Shown here: positions 1 to 7,291 of the stretch, piece by piece
Numbering within the stretch: the first letter of the stretch is position 1
Layout: the number at the start of each line of letters is the position of its first letter
NCBI RefSeq assembly: GCF_000283655.1
Contig: NC_016585.1
Location: forward strand, 819,501-883,500
DNA: 64,000 nt
Source: Azospirillum lipoferum 4B
Lineage (GTDB): Bacteria; Pseudomonadota; Alphaproteobacteria; Azospirillales; Azospirillaceae
Reading direction: 5' to 3'
Program-made: the position numbers and the translations under genes
The notes under the pieces: model-generated
Told to the model about the DNA's origin: nothing
Database searches by the model: none
Seen by the model: only the letters and a program-made list of their open reading frames with translations

Positions 1-2469
1 GCCGTTGACCGAGGCGGACATGTCCTGGTTGTAGCGGGTGATGCTGTCGGGAGCGAGGGTGGTGCGCACCGACACGAGGCTGCGCAGCGGGACCATGTCG
101 CCGGTCTGGCTGCGGACATAGAGCTGGTCGATCTCCCTCACCTGATCGCGATAGCCGGCGGCGTCCTGCACCTTCACCTGAAAGACACGGCCGTACAGGT
201 TGAAATCATTGACGTAGCTGGCGCCGAGATGCGCCTGCAACGTCGTGAAGATGTCGGCCGGCGAGACCCCCAGCAGCGAGGCGCGGGTGCGGTCCACGTC
301 CAGATACAGGTGCGGCACCTCCGCACTGTAGGTGCTGAAAACCGCCTGCAGGTTCGGGTCCTGGTTGGCGGCCACCAGCAGGCCGCGCAGCACCGCACCC
401 AGTTCCTGCGGGGTCTGGCCGCCGGTGGCGAGCACGCGCAGGTCGAAGCCGCCGGTGGCGCCCAGCCCGGGGATGGAGGGCGGGTTGAAGGCGGTCACCG
501 TCGCCTGCGGCATCGCGCCGAAGCGCGGGCGCAAACTGCCGAGGAGGGCGTCGACGGTCTGGTCGCTCCCCCGCTCCTCCCAGGGCTTCAGCGCGACGAT
601 GACGAGACCGACGTTGGAGCCCTGGCCGCTGAGGATGCTGAAGCCGGAAATGGCGATGACGTCGGCGACGCCCGGCTCCTGCCTGATGGTTTCGCTGATG
701 CTGTCCATCACGGTCTGGGTGCGGGTGACCGATGCGGCGCTGGGAAGCTGGACGTTGACGAAGAAATAGCCCTGGTCCTCCGCCGGCAGGAAGGCGGTGG
801 GCAAGGCCCGCAGCAGGGCGAAGGCGCCGGCGGTGATCGCCACGAACAGCAGCAGCCCGACGATCAGCCGCCGCCCCAGCCCATGGACCAGCCGGCCATA
901 GCCGTCGCGCACCCGGTCCAGCCCGCGGTTGAAGGCCGCCAGCGGCCGCCAGGGTGCCGTCGGCGGACGCAGCAGCAGACCGCACAGCGCCGGGCTGAGC
1001 GTGAGCGAATTGATGCCGGAGATGATGAAGGAAGCCGCGATGGTGACGGCGAACTGGCGGTAGAGCTGCCCTGTGATGCCCGGCAGGAAGGCCACCGGCA
1101 CAAACACCGCCGCCAGAACCAGGGTTGAGGAGACGATGGCGCCGCTGACCTGCCCCATCGCCCTGCCCGCCGCCTCCCTTGCGGAAAGCTCGGGATGCTC
1201 CTCCATCACGCGGCGCACATTCTCCACCACGACGATGGCGTCGTCGACGACGAGGCCGATGGCGAGGATCAGCGCGAACAGCGTGATGGTGTTGGCGCTG
1301 TAGCCCATGACCAGCAGCACGGCGAAGACGCCGATGATCGACACCGGGATCGCCAGCGTCGGGATCAGCGTCGCCCGCCAGTCCTGCAGGAAGACGTAGA
1401 TGACCACCACCACCAGCAGGAAGGTGATGCCCAGCGTCAGCACGATCTCCTCGATGGTGGCGTTGACGAAGTTGGTGGTGTTGAAGACGACCGCGTAGTC
1501 CAGCCCCTCGGGGAAGCGCTGCGACAGGCGCTGCAGTTCCGCCTGTACCGAGTTGGCGACGTCCAGCGCGTTGGCGCCCGGCGACTGGTAGACGACCAGC
1601 GTCGCCGCGGGTGCGCCGTTCAGCTTGGACGAGGAGGTGTAGGACTGCGCCCCCAGTTCGACCCGCGCCACGTCGCCGAGGCGGACGACGCCGCCATTCT
1701 CGTTGCTTCGGATGATGATATCGGCAAATTCCTGCGGGTCGTTCAGACGGCCGCGGGCGATGATGGTCAGCTGTTGCTGCTGGTCGCCGCCGATGGGCGG
1801 GGCGCCGATCTGGCCGGCGGGCGCCTGGACATTCTGATTCCGGATGGCGCCGATCACGTCCGACGCGGTGATGCCAAGCGCCGTCATGCGGTCCGGATTC
1901 ATCCAGATGCGCATGCTGTAGTCCAGCGCGCCCAGCACCTGCGCGTCACCGACACCGGGGACGCGGGCAATGGAATCGCGCAGGTTCAGGCTGGCATAGT
2001 TGGAGATGAAGATCGGGTCGAATTTTCCGCCGGGCGAATAGACGTTCACCGCCATCAGCATGTTGGACGACTGCCGGCGCACGGTGACGCCCTGGCGCGT
2101 CACGTCCGACGGCAGGCTGGCTGTCGCCAGCGACATGCGGTTCTGCACGTTGACCGCGGCGATGTCGGGATCGGTGCCGGGGGCGAAGGTGATGGTCAGC
2201 GAATAGCTGCCGGTGTCGGTGCTGGTGGAGGACATGTAGAGCATGCCCTCCACGCCGTTCACCTGCGATTCGATGGGGGCGGCGACGCTGTCGGCCACCA
2301 CCTGGGCATTGGCGCCGGGATATGTCGCCGACACCTGGACGGTGGGCGGGGTGATCGACGGATACTGCGCGACCGGGATTGCGGTCAGCGCCAGGAAGCC
2401 GGCGATCAGGGTGACGACCGCGATGACGATCGCCAGATTCGGGCGGCGGATGAAGAGCGCGGAGAACAT
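1..2469 (-). CDS. RND multidrug efflux pump, inner-membrane subunit (HAE1 family), 3' end outside window
   Basis: This is the proton-driven inner-membrane pump of a tripartite AcrB/MexB-type efflux system. The 823 visible residues begin MFSALFIRRPNLAIVIAVV, the usual N-terminal helix of HAE1 pumps, and continue through the porter domain (QYPSITPPTVQVSATYPGA) to a TM4 helix carrying the paired proton-relay aspartates (GLVVDDAIVVVENV). Family members have about 1040 residues, so roughly the last 220 lie beyond base 1. The ATG is 4 bp past the stop of the adaptor gene, so the two are surely co-transcribed and probably translationally coupled. No outer-membrane factor is visible. Substrates cannot be told from sequence. 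Confidence 0.93.
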   Translation of the reverse strand, partial: MFSALFIRRPNLAIVIAVVTLIAGFLALTAIPVAQYPSITPPTVQVSATYPGANAQVVADSVAAPIESQVNGVEGMLYMSSTSTDTGSYSLTITFAPGTDPDIAAVNVQNRMSLATASLPSDVTRQGVTVRRQSSNMLMAVNVYSPGGKFDPIFISNYASLNLRDSIARVPGVGDAQVLGALDYSMRIWMNPDRMTALGITASDVIGAIRNQNVQAPAGQIGAPPIGGDQQQQLTIIARGRLNDPQEFADIIIRSNENGGVVRLGDVARVELGAQSYTSSSKLNGAPAATLVVYQSPGANALDVANSVQAELQRLSQRFPEGLDYAVVFNTTNFVNATIEEIVLTLGITFLLVVVVIYVFLQDWRATLIPTLAIPVSIIGVFAVLLVMGYSANTITLFALILAIGLVVDDAIVVVENVRRVMEEHPELSAREAAGRAMGQVSGAIVSSTLVLAAVFVPVAFLPGITGQLYRQFAVTIAASFIISGINSLTLSPALCGLLLRPPTAPWRPLAAFNRGLDRVRDGYGRLVHGLGRRLIVGLLLFVAITAGAFALLRALPTAFLPAEDQGYFFVNVQLPSAASVTRTQTVMDSISETIRQEPGVADVIAISGFSILSGQGSNVGLVIVALKPWEERGSDQTVDALLGSLRPRFGAMPQATVTAFNPPSIPGLGATGGFDLRVLATGGQTPQELGAVLRGLLVAANQDPNLQAVFSTYSAEVPHLYLDVDRTRASLLGVSPADIFTTLQAHLGASYVNDFNLYGRVFQVKVQDAAGYRDQVREIDQLYVRSQTGDMVPLRSLVSVRTTLAPDSITRYNQDMSASVNG

Positions 2470-2473
2470 CGCC

Positions 2474-3739
2474 TCACTCCTTCGCCGCACCGGAGCCGGA
2501 GCCGGCACCGTTCGCCGGAGCGGCACCGCTGCTGCCGGCCGCACCCGCGGGAGACGGGGAAGCGCCCGCCTGAGTGCGGTCTGCCATCTGCTCCGCCGGG
2601 GTGGGCTGCACGACCATGCCCGGACGCACCTTCTGCGCGCCGCCGACCACCACGGTCTCGCCGGCGGTCAGGCCCTTTTCCACCACCAGCGACTGGTCGA
2701 CCTGCGCCCCGGTCTCCACCGGGCGGCGCTGCACCCTGTTCTGGTCGTCGAGCACCAGGACGTAGCTGCCCTGCTGGTCCTGCTGGATGGAGGCGACGGG
2801 CACCACCGGGCGCTGTACCGTCTGGTCGCGGCGGAGCTGCACGGTCACATACTGGCCCGGCAGGAGAAGGCGCTGCGGGTTGGCGAAGGTCGCGCGGATG
2901 CTGACGGTGCCGGTCTGCGGATCGACGCGGTTGTTGGCGAACTCGATCTGGCCCTGTTCGGCATACTCGCTGCCGTCGGGCAGGATCAGCGTCGGCACGT
3001 ATTTCTCCGCCGCCTGGGCCGGCCGGCTCACGTCGAACCGCCGCTGGAAGGCCAGCATGTCGCGGTCGGCGACTGAGAAGACGACGCGGATGGGGTCGAG
3101 CTGCACCACCGTCGCCAGCACGCCGGTGGCCGGGTTGACGAGGTTGCCCTGGGTCACCGCCGTGGCGCCGATGCGGCCGTCCACCGGGCTGGCGATGCGG
3201 GTGTAGCCGAGATTGATCTCCGCCGTGCGGACCTGCGCCCGGTTCATCATCACGTCGGCCTGGGCGGCGTCGCGGTCGGCCAGCGCCTGATCCAGCTGCG
3301 CCTGCGAGACGTTGCCGCGCTGCCGCAACTCCTCGGCACGGTTGTAGGCGCGCTCCGCCTCGCGCAGCCTGGCCTCGGCACTGGCGAGCGAGGCCTCGGC
3401 GCTGTCCAACGCCGCCTGATAGGGCGCCGGCTCGATCACATAGAGCAGGTCGCCCTCATGGACCTCCTGCCCCTCCTGGAAGGCGACCTGCTCCACGGTG
3501 CCTTCGATCCGCGGCCTCGCGTCGAAGGAGCGGATGGCCTCGATCCGGCCGATGAACTCCGTCGCCGGGGCCACGTCGCGGTTCTGCACCGGCACGGTGG
3601 TCACCGCAGGCGGCGGCGCAGTCTGGCCGGCCCCCGGCTGACCCTGCCCCCTCGCGGTTCCGGCGGCGAACAACCCTGCGAGCACGGCCGCGCAGAGGGC
3701 GGGAAGGACGCGGGCGCGGCAGGGATGGGCGGCGGGCAT
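2474..3739 (-). CDS. RND efflux periplasmic adaptor (membrane fusion protein)
   Basis: A 421-residue HlyD/AcrA-type adaptor that would bridge the inner-membrane pump and an outer-membrane channel in the periplasm. I start it at MPAAHPCRARVLPALCAAV, which gives a clean signal peptide ending near ATARG; a longer in-frame extension upstream is not signal-like. Order: lipoyl half (VAFQEGQEVHEGDLLYVIE), a coiled-coil hairpin rich in Ala/Glu/Arg around residues 100-165, then the second lipoyl half (YTRIASPVDGRIG) and the beta-barrel and membrane-proximal domains. The C-terminus is a low-complexity Ala/Gly/Ser/Pro tail. First gene of a two-gene operon with the pump. Confidence 0.92.
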   Translation of the reverse strand: MPAAHPCRARVLPALCAAVLAGLFAAGTARGQGQPGAGQTAPPPAVTTVPVQNRDVAPATEFIGRIEAIRSFDARPRIEGTVEQVAFQEGQEVHEGDLLYVIEPAPYQAALDSAEASLASAEARLREAERAYNRAEELRQRGNVSQAQLDQALADRDAAQADVMMNRAQVRTAEINLGYTRIASPVDGRIGATAVTQGNLVNPATGVLATVVQLDPIRVVFSVADRDMLAFQRRFDVSRPAQAAEKYVPTLILPDGSEYAEQGQIEFANNRVDPQTGTVSIRATFANPQRLLLPGQYVTVQLRRDQTVQRPVVPVASIQQDQQGSYVLVLDDQNRVQRRPVETGAQVDQSLVVEKGLTAGETVVVGGAQKVRPGMVVQPTPAEQMADRTQAGASPSPAGAAGSSGAAPANGAGSGSGAAKE

Positions 3740-3936
3740 CACAGTCTCCGGCAAGTTTTCCGACTGGCCCCTATCCGAGTGGATGTCCGATCGGCCATGC
3801 GCGAACAACATCCCAGCGGGCGTTCTGCTCCCTGCCTTTACGGTCAAACGGACTGAAACGTCGCTTTATCGGGAACATCCCGCCGCCCCGGTCATTGGAC
3901 AGGACGGAGAGATCCCGGATTTCGCGAGGCCACGCC
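3740..3936. promoter_or_regulatory. Divergent promoter region between efflux operon and ctaG
   Basis: About 200 bp separate the divergent starts of the adaptor gene and the ctaG-like gene, so promoters for both must lie here. A GAGG ribosome-binding site is visible 7 bp before the ctaG ATG. I see no clear operator palindrome and no adjacent TetR or LysR gene, so regulation of the pump is unknown. Confidence 0.4.
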
Positions 3937-4791
3937 ATGCCGACAGACGCCCTTCCCTTCGTCCCCTACTGCGGCGCGCCACCGGTGCCGGGTGACTTGT
4001 CGACGGCCTGGAACACCGATCCATGGCTGTTGGCCGCCTTCGTCCTGGCAGCGGCCGGGCTGGCGACGGTGACGCGCCGGACGCGGACGGCGGAAGGCGC
4101 TTCAGGGTACAGGCCCTGGTGCCTCGCCGCCGGCTGGCTGGTCCTGGGCATCGCCTTCGTCTCTCCGCTGTGCAACCTCACCTCCGCCCTGTTCTCCGCC
4201 CGCGTCGCCCAGCATCTGCTGACCGTGCAGGTCGCGGCCCCGCTGTTCGTGCTCGGCTGGCCGGCGGGAGCGGTGCGCTGGCCGGGCTGGCTTCGGACGG
4301 CCGTGAGGCCGCTGGAGCGGCCGGAGCTGGCCTGGGGCCTGTTCGGCATCACGCTGTGGGTCTGGCACCTGCCGGGGCCCTACATGGCGGCGCTGGCGAA
4401 CAACGCCGTGCTGTGGTCGATGCACGGCACGCTGTTCGCCGGAGCGGTGGCGGCGTGGCGGAGCGTGCTGGCACCGGCCGGGAACGCCATACGCCTGCGC
4501 GGGCTGCTGGCGGCCTTCGGCACCTCGGTCCATCTGGCGATGCTGGCGGGCCTGCTGATCTTCGCCGGGACGCCGCTGTTCCCCTACCACCTGACCACCA
4601 CCGCGGCCTGGGGCCTGTCGCCGCTGGCCGACCAGCAGCTCGGCGGGCTGATCATGGGGGTCGTCGGGTCGCTGGCCTATGTGGCGCTGGTGCTGGCCGG
4701 TGCGGCGCGCTGGCTGCGGCAGAACGCCGAAGATCGGGTTTGGGACGATCGCATCGAGGACGGCCGGATCTCCGGCGGAAAGGCCGGGTGA
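3937..4791 (+). CDS. ctaG: Caa3-type cytochrome c oxidase assembly factor, CtaG family
   Basis: A 284-residue polytopic membrane protein of the Caa3_CtaG family (not the Cox11-type CtaG). It has about seven hydrophobic segments and the family's intramembrane histidines (SARVAQHLL, WVWHLPGPYMAAL, SMHGTLFAG, SVHLAMLAG). The family is implicated in copper delivery to the CuB/CuA centres of caa3 oxidases, which fits the caa3 oxidase genes 2 kb away on the other strand. I chose the ATG at 3937 because a GAGG motif precedes it by 7 bp. Its stop is 4 bp upstream of the cytochrome gene, indicating an operon. Confidence 0.85.
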   Translation: MPTDALPFVPYCGAPPVPGDLSTAWNTDPWLLAAFVLAAAGLATVTRRTRTAEGASGYRPWCLAAGWLVLGIAFVSPLCNLTSALFSARVAQHLLTVQVAAPLFVLGWPAGAVRWPGWLRTAVRPLERPELAWGLFGITLWVWHLPGPYMAALANNAVLWSMHGTLFAGAVAAWRSVLAPAGNAIRLRGLLAAFGTSVHLAMLAGLLIFAGTPLFPYHLTTTAAWGLSPLADQQLGGLIMGVVGSLAYVALVLAGAARWLRQNAEDRVWDDRIEDGRISGGKAG

Positions 4792-4795
4792 GGGC

Positions 4796-5962
4796 ATGCG
4801 GCGCACCCTGACGACCCTCGCCCTGGCGGCGGTGGCGGCCGGCATCGGCGGACTGCTGTTCGCGTGGTCCGGCCTCTACAGCGTCGCGGCGACCAAGGAG
4901 CACTGGCCCCCCGTCGAGATGTTCTTCGAGATGGCGTTGCGCAGTTCGGTCGAGACGCATGCCGCCTTCGTCGAGGATCCGCCCGACCTGGACGACCCGG
5001 CGCTGATCCGCCGCGGCGCCGGCCATTACGAAAACGGCTGTGCACCCTGCCACGGTGCGCCCGACGCGACGCGCAACCCGATCTCCCGCCACATGATGCC
5101 GGAGCCGCCCTATCTGCCAAGCCAGCTGGCGGACTGGAAGCCGCAGGAGCTGTACTGGATCACCCTGAACGGCATCAAATATGCCGGCATGCCGGCCTGG
5201 CCGGCACAGCAGCGCGAGGACGAACCCTGGGCGGTTGCCGCCTTTCTCCTGCGGCTAAAAGGGATGAGCGCGGAAGAATACCGCAGCCTCGCTTTCGGCG
5301 GGACCCAGCCGGATGGACGTGCCCGCATCGCCGATCTGACCGGCCCCGTCAGCGGCCCGGAAACCGGCCGGCTGGGCGAGACCCTGCAGGACTGCGCCCG
5401 CTGCCACGGCCGGGACGGCAACGGCGGGGCCGACGGCGCCTTCCCGCGGCTCGCCGGGCAGTCGGCGGATTATCTGTACGAGACCTTGCGCGCCTATGCC
5501 CAGGGCAACCGGTTCAGCGGCATCATGCAGCCGGTCGCCGCCGGTCTGGACGAGGAGGCGATCCGTGGGCTGGCCGATCATTTCGCCGCGCAAAAGCCTG
5601 CAACGCCAAGCTTTGCAGCCGCGGAACCGGATCCGAGGCTGCTGGAGCTCGGCCAGCGGATCGCCGAGTCAGGCGATCCGGGACGAGGCGTCGCCGCCTG
5701 CTCCGGCTGTCACGAAAAGCCGGGCGACGGTCGCCATGCCCGCGACCCGCGCTATCCCACGCTGGACGGCCTGCATGCTTCCTACATCGCCGGGCAGCTG
5801 CGGCTGTGGCGCGACGGGGCGCGCGGCAACACGGCGCTGTCCCGAATCATGGAGGCCGCGGTCCGCCGAATGACCGACGAACAGATCGATGCAGCAGCCG
5901 AGTATTACTCCCGCCGCGCTCACGGTGACGCCATGGTGAAGGGCGATGACGGAAAATCCTGA
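4796..5962 (+). CDS. Membrane-anchored tri-heme cytochrome c
   Basis: A 388-residue exported cytochrome with a single N-terminal hydrophobic segment (residues about 4-24) that is either an uncleaved anchor or a signal peptide. Three CxxCH haem c motifs are visible: CAPCH (82-86), CARCH (200-204) and CSGCH (302-306), each in its own class I cytochrome c unit with downstream Met candidates. It follows the ctaG-like gene by 4 bp. Context suggests an electron donor to, or intermediate for, the nearby caa3 oxidase; similar proteins also serve dehydrogenase complexes, so the partner is not certain. Confidence 0.85.
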   Translation: MRRTLTTLALAAVAAGIGGLLFAWSGLYSVAATKEHWPPVEMFFEMALRSSVETHAAFVEDPPDLDDPALIRRGAGHYENGCAPCHGAPDATRNPISRHMMPEPPYLPSQLADWKPQELYWITLNGIKYAGMPAWPAQQREDEPWAVAAFLLRLKGMSAEEYRSLAFGGTQPDGRARIADLTGPVSGPETGRLGETLQDCARCHGRDGNGGADGAFPRLAGQSADYLYETLRAYAQGNRFSGIMQPVAAGLDEEAIRGLADHFAAQKPATPSFAAAEPDPRLLELGQRIAESGDPGRGVAACSGCHEKPGDGRHARDPRYPTLDGLHASYIAGQLRLWRDGARGNTALSRIMEAAVRRMTDEQIDAAAEYYSRRAHGDAMVKGDDGKS

Positions 5963-6103
5963 GACGACGTCAGGGAACAAGAAGGCCCGCTGCTGATTGT
6001 TCATCACATGACCCAGCTGTCGCTTGCCGTGCGGCAGGACAGTACAGGCCGCACCGGGCGGCGGGTCGCCAACATCGAAGCGTAATCGAGAAGGATGGCA
6101 ACC

Positions 6104-6811
6104 ATGCGTGGGATTTCGAAGATCGTCATGACCGCGACGGCAGCCGGCGCCCTGTTCGCGCTCAGCGCCTGCGGCAGCACCGACACTTCGCGGACGGCAA
6201 CCGGCGCGGGCAGCGGTGCCGTGGCCGGCGCCGTGGTCGGCGGACCGGTCGGTGCGGTGGTCGGTGGCGTCGGCGGCGCCGTCGCCGGCAACACCATGGA
6301 CGAGAGCCTGAGCAAGAAGACCGACCGCGTGACCGACCGCGCGACCGCCGAGGTCCGGGAAGAGACGTCGGGCAGCGGTTCCGACCGGTCGTCGGCCCGC
6401 CGCACCGGCGGCATGTCCTCCAGCGGCCTCAGCAGCGAGCAGGTGCGCGAACTCCAGCAGGCGCTGAACGACCGCACCGATGGCCGCGACATCGCCGTGG
6501 ACGGCATGTGGGGCACCAATACCCGCCGCGCCCTGATACAGTTCCAGCGCGAGAACGGCCTGCGCGCCACCGGCCGCGCCGACGAGCAGACCATGGCCGC
6601 GCTGAACCTGAGCGGCAACACCGGCACCAACAACACCGGCACCGCCGGCAGCACGAACACCACCGGCAACACCGGCTCCGGCTCGACCGGGAACGCCAAC
6701 ACGGGCACGGGCAACACCGGCACTGGTAACACCGGCACCATGCCGAGCGATACTCCGCAGAACCAGAACACCCCGCAGGACTCCATGGGCCAGACCGGCA
6801 CCCAGCAGTAA
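6104..6811 (+). CDS. Lipoprotein with glycine-zipper segment and peptidoglycan-binding domain
   Basis: A 235-residue envelope protein. The lipobox LSAC puts the acylated cysteine at residue 23. Residues about 35-70 form a glycine-zipper-like stretch (GAVAGAVVGGPVGAVVGGVG). A PG_binding_1 domain follows at about 110-170 (LQQALNDRTDG, then GMWGTNTRRALIQFQRENGL). The last 65 residues are a low-complexity Asn-Thr-Gly repeat tail. I prefer the ATG at 6104 because AGAAGG lies 9 bp upstream; an in-frame ATG at 6095 has no spacing. Likely outer-membrane-anchored and wall-attached. No catalytic domain is present. Confidence 0.8.
   Translation: MRGISKIVMTATAAGALFALSACGSTDTSRTATGAGSGAVAGAVVGGPVGAVVGGVGGAVAGNTMDESLSKKTDRVTDRATAEVREETSGSGSDRSSARRTGGMSSSGLSSEQVRELQQALNDRTDGRDIAVDGMWGTNTRRALIQFQRENGLRATGRADEQTMAALNLSGNTGTNNTGTAGSTNTTGNTGSGSTGNANTGTGNTGTGNTGTMPSDTPQNQNTPQDSMGQTGTQQ
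6610..6745 (+). repeat. Degenerate short tandem repeat encoding Asn-Thr-Gly tail
   Basis: Imperfect repeats of a unit close to AACACCGGCAC run through the 3' part of the lipoprotein gene and encode NTG/NTGT repeats. Such tracts change length easily by slippage. Confidence 0.75.
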
Positions 6812-6832
6812 CCCGACTCTCCGAGTACCGCA

Positions 6833-6895
6833 TCGCCGGTTTCGAGGCATCCGCGGCGGCCACTCCGGCCGCTGCATGTGCTTCGGAACCGGCGA
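6833..6895. terminator. Large two-stage hairpin between convergent genes
   Basis: Outer arms 6833-6850 and 6877-6895 are nearly complementary, and a second stem (6853-6861 with 6867-6875, 5-base loop) sits inside. It lies between the convergent ends of the lipoprotein gene and the oxidase operon, as expected for a bidirectional terminator. There is no strong U-run. Confidence 0.6.
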
Positions 6896-6917
6896 AGTCG
6901 TTTTCGGGGGTTCGCCG

Positions 6918-7280
6918 TCACCCGCAGGCCGGCACCAGCAGCGCCGGCAGGCCGACCCACAGGATGGCGACCAGCGCCGCGCCCGCCCCGGCGACCACGA
7001 ACCAGCGGGCGAAGCGGCGCGGGTCGGCGGAGGCGACATGGCCGGCCGGACCGCCCCCGCGCAGCGCCATCACCAGCAGCACCGCCACCCAGGCCAAGGC
7101 GAGGACCGTCGCTGCGGCGACCAGGGCCACCGAAAGCGGATAGCCGAACAGCATCGCCCCCTCCGGCGCCCGCGCGCAGACCGCGCCGTTGATGGCATAG
7201 ACCAGGCCGAAATGCCCAGCCCAGATCAGGAAGGGCGCCAGCATCGCGCCGAAGGTAACGGGAAAGCTGCGGCCCGACAT
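6918..7280 (-). CDS. Small membrane protein, last gene of the caa3 oxidase operon
   Basis: A 120-residue hydrophobic protein with three clear membrane segments (about 8-32, 43-75 and 92-115). It starts 11 bp after the end of the oxidase subunit I/III gene, so it belongs to that operon. Position and size suggest an accessory or subunit-IV-like component of the oxidase, but I do not recognise the sequence as CtaF/CoxD. Function is inferred only from context. Confidence 0.7.
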   Translation of the reverse strand: MSGRSFPVTFGAMLAPFLIWAGHFGLVYAINGAVCARAPEGAMLFGYPLSVALVAAATVLALAWVAVLLVMALRGGGPAGHVASADPRRFARWFVVAGAGAALVAILWVGLPALLVPACG

Positions 7281-7291
7281 GACGCCCCCTC

